Notes: generated by a model not told the origin, from the letters alone. DNA of 64,000 bases from Asterella californica (GCA_036924285.1 JAYKYS010000005.1:21240001-21304000), one strand, 5' to 3'; shown: positions 22,224 to 34,858, counted from the first letter of the stretch. Translations and numbers: made by a program.

Positions 22224-23111
22224 TGTAATGACTTATGTTACACATAAGAAGTTTATCTATTAGTAAGGTGTTTCGTTATAACTAAATGTGGAGAATTTCT
22301 ATTTGCTACCCAAGTACTTTAAGGAGGTATCATGTTAGTCATGACTAGTTAAAATTTAGTTATGCTTAAACTTAGCTGTACTTTTGAGCAGAATTCAGAT
22401 GTTTCTTAAAAAGTGAGCACTATTATCTTGTCATCTTGTCTAAAAGGTAGAGAGCTAGAAAGTATCCATTATATCCTTTTTGACTTGATATTAGTGGTGA
22501 GACTAAAGTTATGGACTTTGTTGACATAAAAAACAAGAAGAGATTCCACATGTCTCTTTTTTAGTGGGTCTTAGTATAGAGAGGGAGTGGAAATTAGAGA
22601 TTCTTTGAGAATATTTCGGAGTCCTTCTAGAAGTTGTTGACTTTGAAGAAATAAGCTCATGTGAAAAGATAAGAAATCCATGTGATTAATGTCTTTATCT
22701 TGGATAATATCTTAATAAAACTCAGTAAAAATAGTTACGATCGAGTTATCGGAGGGTACCAAAGTAAAAAACCTAGAATATATAAATAGAGGAATAGAGA
22801 AGAGCTTCTCATCCTTGTTTTCACAACGTCTAATGACATTTTGAGCAATATAGAGAGATTGTGAGATTTTAGAATGTGAGAATTTGAGAGACATCCTTAG
22901 AATGGAGAATTTTAGTTCATGAGTTTATGGGTGTGTGAAGTATTGAAGTTAGCATTTTTCTCTTCAAGTTAATGGTGTGCTTTCATCAAAAGCTATCACA
23001 GGTGACCCTTGAGTGAGAGATAGGCCCGACATGTTGTAGGTTGATCGATGACTATCATGGAGATTGAGAGATTGAGAGGTAGTTGATCAATAGGACCGTG
23101 GAAGGTTTACA
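22224..23111 (+). repeat. 5' LTR of copy B
   Basis: TGTAATGACTTATG... to GAAGGTTTACA, 888 bp, clearly more diverged from A than the two A LTRs are from each other. TATA-like ATATATAAATAG near 22778. Confidence 0.9.
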
Positions 23112-24450
23112 TTTTTGGTTTCGTTGCCGAGACTTCACTTGAAGGAAACATTGAAGAATGTTTAAAGTTCAGTTCTACATTTGACAAAAAGGATCATGCG
23201 AGAGCACATGGAGAGAATGTTGAGAGGAGAGAGAGCTAACGCAATGTTAGTCATTTAGAACCTTTCGTGTATTCCGTAGTGATATGTGATGTGTTCAAGG
23301 TCATTAGTAATATTTTGTTCACTTAGAAAGGGTTTGAGGAGAGTTAAGAGTGGATGCAACAAGAGTTTTAGAGAAAGGAGGAGAAAAAAGTTACTAGAGC
23401 AGAAAAATTCGAGAGTTTAAGAATTCTGCTCTCTGAAAAATTTGTATAGTCGCTATCACATTTTCTATGATTTGTAATTCTCTATGAAAATTTCCAATAT
23501 TTTAGCTTGGCTGATAAGCTATCATGAAGAACATAAATCATGAGAAGAGGTGGTTTACAAAGAGAAATATGATATTTCAAAGTTGAGGGGGTTTATTTAT
23601 GAAAGTTTAGAAATTCTGCTCTCTTATGTACCGTCGCTGTCATCTTTTCTGTTTATTTTTCTTTTTCTGTGAAAATTTCCAGGATTGTAGCTTGAGTGAT
23701 AAGCTACCAGAAAAAACAAAAATCATGCGAAGATGAGGCCTGAAGAGAGAGATAGAATGTTTCAAAGTGGAGGGGGTTGACAATCATGAGTGAAGTCAAA
23801 ATATACAAATTCTAGTTCTCTGGAAATTTGTACATTTAGCACCATTTTTTCTTAATAGAGAATTTTCTGTTCAAATTTCATGAGTTAGTAGCATAGAGGT
23901 TGAGCTACTAGTGATCACAAAAATCTTGGAGAGATCTTTTACCGACTAAGAGATATACGTTTCGGCATACAAAGGGGTCTTGAAGATATTTTATGAGATA
24001 TCCAGTTCGCGTGCCGAAGGAGAAGAAGAGACGTCTAGAAGTTTGAATAGAGACGTAGAAGCGAAAGTTGAGTATAGATGAGTTGCGAACACGCATCTAT
24101 AGCACTTGGGGTGATCTCTTTGCTATGTATCGTGAAGATTATGAGACCATCGGAGCAGATGTGAAGAAGGTGGAGTTTCAAGCATCATTCATTGTGGAGA
24201 CGACAAATGCTCCTGGTGAAGTAATGTTGTCCTTACAAGAGCGACTTTAAGTTGTCTGCTAAAGTAAGTAATGACGATGGTCATGAGATGATTATCTTAG
24301 ACAACTGATTTTAGATTGGATTTTGTCTCGTGTATAACATGTATAATACAAGATTTCCAATATAAAGCTCAAAAGAGTTAAGTAAATGATGTAGAATTTT
24401 TTTCCTCCAAGGTATATTGTCCACTCAATGATTAAGAAGGCGCAACAACA
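23112..24450 (+). other. Leader and auxiliary frame 1 of copy B
   Basis: Primer-binding site TGGTTTCGTTGCCGAGA at 23116-23132. Two copies of the ~180-bp leader repeat (about 23400-23585 and 23586-23770). A broken auxiliary frame 1 follows: LSIDELRTRIYSTWGDLFAMYRED then VEFQASFIVETTNAPGEV (24068-24250). Confidence 0.65.
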
Positions 24451-24845
24451 TGAGTGGAAGTTCAAAGGACTGGAAAATAAGACTTAAAAACCTTTCCTCA
24501 AGGTTTAGATGTTATAGTAAGTGTCGATGAGAGCTCGAGAGAGATTACCGTTGAGTTTGAAGACACTAGCGTAAAAACTCAAGTACAATCTCCGAGGAGA
24601 AGAGTAGAAACCGACTCATGGTCTTATTTTTGTAGAGGCTTGGGACATAAAGTAGTGAATTGTCCAACTAAGATAAGAGCAGAGAGAGTCAAAAAGAAGC
24701 GAGAGTTTACTGATTTGAGTCTTCCAGTGGGTCCGTCTTCACCGGCGTCAATTCATCTTCTAAGAGAGAGAATCCAAGTTGTGGAGTGCGTGATCTGTCA
24801 AGAAGACACAAGTGCGTAGATATGACCGCTCTACTACGTCGATAG
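24451..24845 (+). pseudogene. Auxiliary zinc-knuckle frame of copy B
   Basis: Starts at MSGSSKDWK and retains the knuckle (tttttgtagaggcttgggac region, C-x2-C-x4-H-x4-C) near 24627-24665. Several indels. Homologous to 2437-2850. Confidence 0.6.
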
Positions 24846-25136
24846 TCGAGAAGTTGGACGAGACTCAAAGAGCTGAGATGGAGAAGTTGTCGACTTCAAA
24901 TGAGAACTCAGTTGAGTTGTTGATGGAGATCATCATTTGAATGGTGGAGAAAGTGGTAATGCGACTCAAGCTCATGATTAGCGTGAGAGAAGAAATTGCA
25001 CAAGAGGTGTTGTTACAACCATTTCCCTTCATTTTACTTATGGTAGATTATTCTCGAATGGAATTGTTGATGTTTGTACTCTTTTAGCGAATCGTTATTG
25101 CACAAAAAGTAGAAGAGCAAAAAGATTAGTTACAAG

Positions 25137-25290
25137 GTGAGAAAACTATCATTGTTTCACGAAAAGGACAATGAAGATGTAGAGTCGTTTGTTCGAGACT
25201 TCTAAAGGGGTTGCATTGGAAACAATGTGAGAAGGAAGGAAGAGTGGATGTTGTTATTATCAGAGTTTCTGGAAGATTTTTCTCTCACGT
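25137..25290 (+). pseudogene. gag: gag of copy B, 5' part
   Basis: Aligns with the first ~50 codons of gag A. The start codon is GTG instead of ATG. Ends at the E insertion site, the target word ACGT (25287-25290). Confidence 0.7.
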
Positions 25291-27287
25291 TGTCGTGTCG
25301 GATTTTGCATGAAGGATGTCCAGGAAAATACGAGGTTCTTGGATGTGGAGATGTAATGTGCTGAACAAAGACAAGAAAGAGAGAAACAAGCACGAAAACG
25401 AACGTCGCAATATATATCAACTCTCAACGTATATAAAATGCCGATTCTTTCACCCTAAGAACAGAAAACTGAGAAACAGACCAGAGCGGTCTGTAATCTG
25501 CTTAAAACCCCATAAAACGAATCCATGAATGTCAACCTAGACCCAAAACTATCGAAACGTAACTCAAAGCAAGAGAAACATCCCTTTGCTAACAAACAGA
25601 GCTGCACCTATACCACACGATTCAAACCTAAGTCCAAACAATGTTCATGTACAAGCTCTTAGCTAAAGCTAGCTACCACAAGCTGTACATAACCAACTAG
25701 ATCTCCAACAAACTCAAAAAGATGAAACCCGCAACGAAGGAACCGAAAAAAATCTATTTGAGAGATTTCTCTTTTCGCCAAACAGTCTTCAGATGTTGAT
25801 AGGGTCTTCTTCCCTGACTTCGTTGGCCCAAGAAACCTTCAGATCCAACTCTCGACAGCCGAGATATCTTCGATTTTCGGTCACAGGTGATCAAACTTTC
25901 AAAAACTCCTCCCTGCGGCTTAAAACCGCACATATCGTCCAAACGGATAGTCTGATCTGATATCCGTCTTCTCTGGTAGGTAGATCTAGGTACCCTGAAC
26001 CCAACGAGACTCCAAACAAGCCGTTTGGAGTTCCCTCGCAAAATCACACAAGAAATTTGATCGCAGGATGCAAAAAGACTGACGTAAATCAACTCCATGT
26101 GACTCAAACTCGCTCACCACATCTAAACCAACAATCCAATCCACGTACGATCTTCTCTTATGTGTAGATGAAGACTCCTTGATCGCATAGGCACCAAGAA
26201 CGAAGAACTTGGCTCACCAATCGCGAAGAACAACCAAATTTTAGATCGCAGGCGATGAAAAATCTGACGCAAGCGCTTCCCTACGAGTCAATTTCACTCA
26301 AACTCCCAAACTGTCCGATGAAACTTCGCATCGTCTTCAATTTCCTGAAGAACTCGGCATTCTGACCCCGATGGATCCAAAGACAACAAGTTTAGACTCC
26401 GGAACGGTCCGAACGGTCCAACTCCCTTTCACAGATCACTGAAGCACTCCAAATCTCCCTCCTACGTCTCAAGTTCCTCGATCAGCCTCTTCATGAACAG
26501 TCTTAATCCCCACGTAGCCTGCACAGATCTGAACTAATGACACCTTGCGTGTCTGCATTGGACTTCTCAATTCTCCAAACCGTCCATCGATAGATCGCAA
26601 GAACAAGCTAATCCCTTAAGTAGCCCCTTTACGTCAGTCACAGTACGTACAAGTTTTTTCCCATAATGAGGAAGCAAGCCCCTTGCGTCCTTAGTATAGC
26701 GCCGGAGCGACAACTACCTAGTCAGCAAAAGTAAACTAGGGCTTAGCTTGATTTTCTCTTCTTCCGAGTCTCGTAACTTCTCCACTAGACGACATCCAAA
26801 TGAAGTAGACGAAGTGTCTATGGAAAGCTGACAATGAGCTCTATCCATTGATGCGAAAGTGAAGATCCGAAGTCGTGCCAAAAGTCCGTAAGCTTGAGCT
26901 TATCTTGTTTTATCCATCTTTCAAGTCTCGTAACTTCTCCACTAGGCGTCCAACTGAAGTAGACAAAGTGCCTAGGGAAAGCTGACAAAGAGCTCTACCC
27001 ATCAATGTAATGAAAATCAAGATCAGAAGTTGTGCCAAAAGCCTGTAAGTTGAAGCCTAGCTTGTTTTATCCATCTTTCAAGTCTTGTAACTTCTCCACT
27101 AGACGTCCAAATGAAGTAGACAAAGTGTACATGGGAAGCTGACAGCGAAACTCTACCCATCGATGTAATGAAAGTGAAGATCGAGAGTTGTGCAAAAGCC
27201 TCATTTTTAGTCCTATGAGCGTCTTTGGAGCGATAATGATAAACATCAAAATAGATTTTCAGGTAGAAGACGGTCCACGACACGACA
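25291..27287 (-). repeat. E LTR 1
   Basis: 1997 bp, plus-strand TGTCGTGTCGGATTTT... to CACGACACGACA. Contains three tandem 157-bp units at 26769-27239, where LTR 2 has one; this accounts for nearly all the length difference. Confidence 0.85.
26769..27239. repeat. 157-bp tandem triplication inside E LTR 1
   Basis: The word TCT(C/T)GTAACTTCTCCAC recurs with unit starts at 26769, 26926 and 27083, a period of exactly 157. The corresponding single unit in LTR 2 is at about 28768. Confidence 0.85.
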
Positions 27288-27288
27288 A

Positions 27289-28967
27289 TGTTATCGTATC
27301 GGATTTTACGTGAAGGTTGTCCAGGAAAATGTGAAGTTCTTGGCTGTGGAGATGTAGTGTGTCAAACGAAGACAGAGAGAAACAACCACGAGAACAAGCG
27401 TCGCAAGGTATACCAACTCCTACTTTATATACACTCTCGATTCTTCTTCTCTAAGAATGCGAATCTAAGAAACACACTTGAGCGGTTTGTAATCTGCACC
27501 AACCTCTCTAAAACAAACCTTTGAATCTCAACCCAGACCCAAAACTATCGAAGCGTAACTCAAAGCAAGAAAAACATCCCTTTGTTAACAAAAAAAGCTA
27601 CACCAATGTCAGACGATTCAAACCCAAGTCCAAACAACGTCCATGTACAAACCCTTAGCTAAAGCTAGCTAAAGCTAGCTACCACAAGCTGTACATAACC
27701 AACTAGATTTCTAACAAACTCAAAAGGACGAAAACCGTAGCGAAGGAACCTAAAAAGATCTATCTGGGAACTTTCTTCTTTTGCCAAACGGTCTTCAGAT
27801 GTCGATAAGGTCTTCCTTCCTGACTCTGTTGACATCAAAAACTCCCAAATCTGACTCTTGATAGCCGAGATATCACCGAATTCCGGTTGTAGATGATCAA
27901 ACCTCCAAAAACTCCTTCATGCGGCTTAGAATCACGCACACCGTCCAAACGTATCGCCTGATCTGAGATCCGTCTTCTTTGGTATCTAGATCTAGCTAAC
28001 CTAAACTCCAAGTTGTTTGGAGTTCCCCTCACGAGACCACACAAGAAATTTGATCGCAAGAAGTAAATCAACTGACGTAAATCAACTCTCTACGACTCAA
28101 ACTCACCCACCATACTCAAACCAACAATCCAATCCACATATGGTTTTCTCCTATGCGTAGGTGAAGACTCCTTGATCGCATAGGCACCAAGAATGAAGAG
28201 CTTGGCTCACTGATCGCAAAGAACAACCCAACCTCAAGTCGTAGGCGATGAAAAACTAACATAAGCATTTCCGTGCGAGTCAATTTCACCTTGAACTCCC
28301 AAATCGTCCGATGAAACTTGTATCGTCTTCAATTTCTTGAAGAACTCGATCTTTTGATCCCGATGGATCCAAGGACAGCAAGTTTGGATTCTAGAACGGC
28401 TCGAACGGTCAACTCTCTTTCGCAGGTCCCTGAAGCACTCCAAACCTTTCCTTACGTCTCAATTTCTCCTAGAACACATTCCTTGATCTGCCTCTTCATG
28501 AACCGTCTTAGCTAGTGCATAGCCTGCACAAATTTGAATCCAATGACATCTTACGCGTTTGCACTGGACTTCCAAATCTCCCGAATTATCCATCGACAAG
28601 TCGCAAGTGCAAGCTAGTCCCTTAAGCTGCTCCCTTACATTAGTACGTGAGAGTTTTCACAGATAGCGAACAAGCAAACCCCTTGCGTCATTAGTATAGC
28701 GTCAAGAATCACAAATATCTAGTCAGTAATAGTAAGCTAAGGTCTAGCTTGATTTTCCCATCTTCTGAGTCTCGAACTTTACCACTAGGTATCCAAATGA
28801 AGTAGACGAAGTGCTCATGGAAAGCTGACAACGAGCTCTACCAATTGACGTAATGAATGAAGATCTAAAGTTGTGTAAAAAAAACTCATTTTTAGTCTTA
28901 TGAGCATCTTTGGAGCGATAATAATCAAAATTTGATTTTCAGATAGGAGCTCGTCCATGACACGACA
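27289..28967 (-). repeat. E LTR 2
   Basis: 1679 bp, plus-strand TGTTATCGTATCGG... to CATGACACGACA. On the minus strand TATATAAAG near 27430 is a possible TATA box about 140 bases before the LTR end. Confidence 0.85.
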
Positions 28968-28971
28968 ACGT

Positions 28972-30170
28972 GGTATGAAGACCGAGTGAAGAGCAAGGTG
29001 TAGTTGAAGACACATGGGAGACGTTGAGTAACGCACTGATCAAAGAGTTTCTTGCAGAAGAGAGTTATGAGAAGCTCATGGTGGAGCTTACTCATTTGAA
29101 GCAACGGGACGATGAGAAAGTTCGGCAGTATGCCGAAAGGGTGGATAAATTGGAGCAACAGTTTCGGACGATCTTACAGAAGAGTGGAGACAACGTGAGT
29201 TAACGATGACAAGGATTGATGCAATGTTGACCAAGAACTTGATGGAAGGGTTAAGGCCTTCAATTCAAACCCAAGTGAGATACGAGAAGTCAACAACCAA
29301 AGCGGATGCCATCAGGATTACGACAAATATGGAGGAGAGTTTTGATGAAATAGATCTCATTCAACCTCATCATGTCGTTCTGGTGTCGACTCCTACTCTT
29401 GGTGTAACCATAACAATAACATCTACACCATGATAGTTGATGATCGCTTCAACGTCAGCTCCTACTTCAACAATGGTGCCAAGACCGTTTGTCCTTACAG
29501 CGATGTCTATTGTCACCTCAAATTTTATGCAGAGTGGAAGAGCATCATATATACTCTTGCTGGTCTCAAGATAAACGTGGTGCAGTTACAAAAATGGAGG
29601 AACAAAGGTGGAGGGGGGGGGTCAAAAAGACTACGACAACAATCCCAACCGAGAACATCAAGATAACTTTGAAGACAACCAAGGTAACTTTGGAGGAATC
29701 ACATGTTGGACGTGTAGAAGTTCTCATTCCAATGAAATTGTCCTAACAATAGAGCAAGGGGTGCTGAAACTGTCAGAATGAATGTTGATGAAAGAAATCC
29801 ATCACAAGCACGAGACAAAGGAGTGACTATTATGGATGTAGTGCGGGACCTCATCTATGAGAAGGGAGAGAGCTTCAACTCTTCTCATGCACCGGTGGAA
29901 CTTTTAGCTCAAGAAAGGAAACGAAATCAATTTTCTGATGAATCGATTTTCATAGAGGAGTCATCAAGTAGAAGTACTCGCTCGAGTGATATTTTGAGTA
30001 CACCAAAGGAACCAAGAAGGAAGTTGGGGTTGACGGATTTTACTATTTCGTCTTCTCAAGCAAGATATGATATGGTTGAAGATGTAGGTGCTCAGAAAGC
30101 CAACATCACGGTTGGACAATTGATTGCACTCAACTCCAGTTTACGAAAAAAAACTCAGAGGAGGGTTGAG
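28972..30170 (+). pseudogene. gag: gag of copy B, 3' part
   Basis: Resumes exactly after the target duplication (TGGTATGAAGACCGAGTG). Retains QRDDEKVRQYAERVDKLEQQF, a Gly-rich region and a damaged knuckle (ITCWTCRSSHSNEIVL). Ends with VELLAQERKRNQF and a basic linker. Several indels. Confidence 0.75.
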
Positions 30171-31131
30171 ATCTAAGAGAAATAAGAAGAAGAAATCCAA
30201 GAGTAAGACATCTAAGTCTGTCGGAGTGGGTGTGGTGGATGTGCATGCTTCAGAGGTGTGCACTAGCAAGATTTCGATCAGACTTCAAAGATTGAAGTCT
30301 GATTGAATGGTCACTATCTCTCTGACATGTTGGTGGATGGAGGGTCGGCTGTAAATTTCATATCGGAAAGATTGATGAAGACGTTGGGGATGGAATCATC
30401 TCGTCCGGTTAGCATTGTTGTGGAGATGGCTAAACAAACAACGGGTAAGAACTCTTGGTGTGTTAAAGAAGGTGATTGTATCTGTGATGAGAGTTCAAAC
30501 ATTGATGTCTTTTCAAGTGCTGAAGGACTCTAGTTATGGTTGAGAGCTGTGCGCACCAAAGATAGGTAGCACAAGGAATATTTATGGATTGGGTCTAGAG
30601 ATCACAGAGTGATAGTACCTCTCTCAAGTGTTGGAGTTGTGACTTGTGACTCTGACAGACCCACTAGTAAATATTGAGAATTTGATACGGAGAACGATCA
30701 GAATGTCTCAGAGGTAGATATACGAAGATTCTTATGATCAAGAATCCTCGTTGGATGATGAAGGATTTCATAAAGATGAATCATTACATCAACTTAGTGC
30801 TATTGACTTTTTGTCTCGATCAACAATGGAGGAAGACTTTGACAAAGAAGAATTGAGTGATGTAAAAGATTGTGAGAAGACTCTCTACCCTGAAGTTTAG
30901 TTTAAATGTCATTCAAGATGAAAAAAGTAGATTCCTAGATATATTTCAAAAATATATTCTTGTGCTTGCTTTCAGTTACAAGGATTTGAAGGAGGTGACT
31001 CTAGAGACTCAACAATTTGAATTGGAGGAGAATGTAAGATCAGTTCGACATAAACAAAAAAGAGTCAATCCTACTGAGTCAATGATGATCAAGAAAAAAA
31101 TAGACAAGTTAAAGGAGGCGAATTTCATCTA
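30171..31131 (+). pseudogene. pol: Protease and RT start of copy B
   Basis: The protease loop MLVDGGSAVNFISERL (about 30328-30375) keeps the catalytic Asp that copy A lost. Acidic linker, then LSTLKFSLNVIQDEKSRFLDIFQKY and the RT N-terminus up to KLKEANFIYD. Truncated at about 31131. Confidence 0.8.
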
Positions 31132-32640
31132 CGACCTGCATCATCTATTCCATTGCATCTTTCTGCAGTGGAAATCCTACAGAAAACAGCATTGGTGTTT
31201 TTTTATTTGATTTTCACTCGAATTTACTATTCTGATTACTTATTCCAAAGTCACAGGAAAAATTTAATTAACGAAAGGATCATGGGTTCACTCATAAGAG
31301 CAACTCAGTTCTATACAAAGTACTCCCCAAGATGTTACAGTTGGATCTGTCTCAGCTGTTGAAAAGTCTTTCTTCTTCTTAACTTTGACTCTACTAATAC
31401 GACAGAAAATTCCCCCTTCCTTTTCGGTTAAACTATATGTTTCGGAAAAGTTTATATACCAAAAGAATATACACTTTCTCAACTTTTGATAGAGGCACAA
31501 AGAGGGAACCTTTCCAATGTTCATGGAGTGGGTTTGTTCTCGTGTTTCCAAGTGGCTTAATATTCTAACAACTTAATATTCTATTTCATATCTTTTACAG
31601 GAAGTTCTGATATCTCCGTATTTCTTAAACTAATGATTGAAAGTAGCTTCATTCTTTTATTACACCCGAATAAAAAGGACGTCTTCTTGTGTTGGGCCCA
31701 TAAGGTTAGGGAGGTTTGGAAACCTCTAAAGGATGTGCAAAAGTAGAGCGGAGAGGCAAGTGGAAAGAGGACCTAAGAAAAACAGGGAGCTGCATACGTT
31801 GTTGAGCTTTTACATTTACGATCTGCCGCACATACTTCCTCCGCACGGATTTGAGCCGCAGTACTTGTCAACGGAGTGAGAATAAGCATGCACACACAGA
31901 TTGCGGGCTTGACTTTGTCTCCATACTGAATTTGGGAAAAACGGGAATAAGCATGGTAGCAGGCTTATTAAGCATGCGAACTAGACATGCATACAAAACT
32001 CTTCTCTGACGGAAGAACTTATATTTCCCTTTTATTCCATTTTCCTTCTGTACTTTCGTAGGTAACAGAGAATATGCTCATTTTCTCCAAGAATAAACAA
32101 GAATCTAATTTTAATTCAGTTATTCTCTGTGTCAGGATATTCAAATCTGATTCTAAGAAAAACACAAACTGTTAAACTCTTCAAAGCTTTCAGTTAAGCC
32201 TCGAGTATGAGTATAAAAGCATGAAAGAGAATATTTATTTTGTCTTTCTAGTGTTGAATGTTTTTTTGAATCTGAAGAAAATATTTTCTTTTGCTCCAAG
32301 AAACCTCTAAATCTTCATCTTAACCTTCCTCTGTCACTATATATGCAAAGTAAACTTCTGGCCTGAAAAGGAAGACGACAACTGGGATTAAATTCATAGT
32401 GTTGCGGTTATAGTGGTCGAGGAAAAATACAAGACTGATTTTGATGCTCGACTAGCTTTGTAAAGAGAGAATGAAGGAGATAAGTGATAAATCTTTGCTA
32501 AATTATCTTATGAAATCTAAACTACTAAATTTATCCTATTAAACTTAATGACTAAAGCTGAACTTAGTTAAGTTGATGACACATGGCCGCTTGCAGTCAC
32601 AAACCCATAAGTAATGAACGTAAACTGATCTATTTTTTGC
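31132..32640. other. AT-rich non-coding stretch
   Basis: No coding frame of interest and no repeat shared with the rest of the window. It begins abruptly where family-1 homology ends. Confidence 0.5.
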
Positions 32641-32689
32641 TATAAACATCTTTTTTTTGAACGAGTAGAAACCTTTTTAATTTAAGAAC

Positions 32690-32791
32690 TTTAATTTATA
32701 GCTTAACTTTTCGAAGAGGAAAGTTTAAAACATAAATTAAAGGATATGCATATTCACCCTCTTCTGAACTTGGAAGAGGGTGAATATGCAT
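32690..32791 (-). repeat. Two-hairpin repeat, copy 3
   Basis: Hairpin b arms TTTAATTTAT (32690-32699) and ATAAATTAAA (32732-32741). Hairpin a has 19-bp perfect arms, ATGCATATTCACCCTCTTC (32746-32764) and its complement (32773-32791), with an 8-nt loop. Reverse-complemented, it matches 14457-14560. Confidence 0.75.
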
Positions 32792-32935
32792 GCATGTATC
32801 CACACCACATGCACCTTTGGATATACTAAGTAGTTTGCTTTGAGATGAATCATAACTTGTAAACTTAAGTCGATAAATAGTTTTAAATTGACTCCTTATT
32901 TCACATATTCAAAGTTGGGATGAAGACGTATGTTG

Positions 32936-33423
32936 CGCGCATACACATCGCTGTCAGAGATACATCACACATACACATAACAAACGGACGAGGTCATACA
33001 CATACACAAGTGTACTACAATAATAAACGAAATGTACTCACTCTACCATGCCAACCGGCACTAAACAACCATTAAAGTCGAGCCAAATCCACTGTGTGCA
33101 TCAGACAATCCAGATTACGCTCATCAAGATTATCCACCCTAGCCAGGAGCTTGAAGACTCAACCTCAGAGAACTAAAGCCTACAAGCCCTAACTGTGAAG
33201 TATACCCCTAGTGGGGCTAGCCCAAGCACCCACCTTAAAGACACTAACGGCCCTACCGAGACTAATCATTACGCACTCGGTCAACCTAGCCGAGGTGCTA
33301 AACTAACGTGATAGCTTATCGTGCGCATACACATCGCTACACAACATACACCCCTGTCAGAGATACACCACACATACACATAACACATGAACGATGTCAT
33401 ACACATACACTAGTGCATCACAA
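32936..33423 (-). repeat. Direct repeat pair rich in ATACACA
   Basis: CGCATACACATCGCT, CTGTCAGAGATACA, CACACATACACATAAC and GTCATACACATACAC appear in the same order at 32936-33020 and 33321-33423, with a 25-bp insertion in the second. Lies downstream of the integrase of H. Confidence 0.7.
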
Positions 33424-34277
33424 TCACCTCCCTAACTAGCAGTTAGTCCTTCTAACTCCAAATAGTCCCATATCTCAACTACGTGATATACACCTTCGTG
33501 GAGACAGGAGGTCGAGTGCTAATATCAAGCGATCGATGTTACATCACCTCATCGTTAATCGCATGTTTGCAGTCCATACCACGCAAAGATATAATCAGCT
33601 ATCCCTCCTATATACATCGAAGGCAAACCCACTGCCAATAAGAATGACACTGAGAAGTGAAGTCAAACACGACATGTGTCAACCTCTCGAATAACCATCA
33701 CACGCCAACATACGAGCTGCTCCACCAGCAGACCCACATAATATACACCTCAAACCCGCGAGTACAACCGCTAAGGTTGGGTCAATGGTATCATCAATAT
33801 TTGAAAGATGATATGACACGCAATTACGCACATGGTCCTTCCAAACAACACTATCACGACTCTTTAACATGACTCTAGAAGGTAACACCTCACGCACTCG
33901 TAAAATAATACACCACGCGGTACATCCAACATCGTTGGTGCAGTCTGCTACAAATAAATATAATCGTCAGGATGAAATATGTGAATCGATGATCGATAAC
34001 CTCTTCCTCGAATAGCCACATATTGCAACGTGTCTCTATATTGAGCAATCGCTAGGTTCTCAAAAACCATAGACATAACTCTCTGAAATATCTCAGCTCA
34101 TTGAGAACATGCTCTCATTCACATATCCGGGTCATCAAGGTTCAGCATCTTAGTGGAATCATGACGAATGACCGAAAGTAGATCTGGATCTCGGTCATAC
34201 GATGGAAATACGTTGAGAACCAAAGACGATTGCCGGTTAAAATGGTAGTCCATAGCCAACCATGATAATTGCACATC

Positions 34278-34858
34278 TTAGTCTCTCAATTGGTCCTTCT
34301 GCAAGCCATACTTGCATAATCTTCTCTTCACCGTTTGAACAACCCTCTCTGTCAAACCATCCGCCTCAAGATGATCTCGAGATGTAGTCCGATGATCAAT
34401 CAGCGCTTGATCACACAAGGCTTGAAACTCACTAAGAAACTCTGTTCCTTGGTCTGTCAGCACTTCAGCTGGTGCTCCAAAACGAATCAGCACTCGATCT
34501 AAGAAAGCATATGTTGTCCTTTCACTCGTCTTGTCTGGTAATGCAACCAACTTATCCACTTGGAGAAGCGCTCCATCATGACCAACATATACCGATGGTG
34601 ACGTACAGTCAACGGTAAGGGTCTCGCAAAATCCAAGCTCGAACGATAACCCAACCTCATAATCGATAAGGGGTGTAATTGTGGAGTAGGGGCATTAAAC
34701 AATGCTCGTACTCGATCACAATTCACACATCATGCGACGAACTGTTGCACATCGATGTGCATACCACGCCACCAATACTGTCCTTGGAGTAAGCTATATG
34801 TTCGCTTCACTCCAATGTGTTCGAGCGATGTTTCGTAAGAACATCGCTCGAACACATC
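34278..34858 (-). pseudogene. pol: Integrase relic of element H
   Basis: Zinc-binding part: LEHIGVKRTYSLLQGQYWWRGMH then NCDRVRALF. Core: SLDFARPL, FSKWIS, VLTDQGTEF and EADGLTERVVQT give the D, D and E positions. Broken into at least three frames. Confidence 0.75.
34816..34856. repeat. 17-bp perfect hairpin at the RT/integrase junction of H
   Basis: Arms TGTGTTCGAGCGATGTT (34816-34832) and 34840-34856, with a 7-nt loop. It sits exactly where RT (…RDVFER) is fused to integrase (LEHIGVKR) with RNase H missing. Confidence 0.85.

Larger units (their letters stand above)
25291..28967 (-). mobile_element. Family E insertion: two LTRs in tandem, TSD ACGT
   Basis: The insert interrupts gag of copy B. 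ACGT flanks it on both sides (25287-25290, 28968-28971) and the empty site is ACGTGGTATG, as in copy A. It consists of two direct copies (25291-27287 and 27289-28967) separated by one base, with no interior. Outer ends are TGTCGTGTC and GACACGACA, a perfect 9-bp inverted repeat. No coding frame. Confidence 0.85.
22224..31131 (+). mobile_element. Ty3/gypsy family-1 copy B, truncated, with E insertion
   Basis: 5' LTR (22224-23111), primer-binding site, leader, auxiliary region, gag, protease and the start of RT follow the order of copy A. Homology ends near 31131, just after EANFIYD in the RT N-terminus, and the DNA beyond is unrelated, so the rest of pol and the 3' LTR are lost. Many stops and indels. 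Gag is split by element E at 25291-28967. Confidence 0.9.

Noticed and set aside
25291..28967. DNA transposon with terminal inverted repeats TGTCGTGTC/GACACGACA
   Set aside because: The insert resolves into two direct copies with TG...CA ends; short inverted ends and the direct duplication fit LTRs better. No transposase frame was seen.
32936..33423. CRISPR-like or microsatellite array
   Set aside because: Only two diverged copies of an ATACACA-rich block; no regular spacers or uniform unit.
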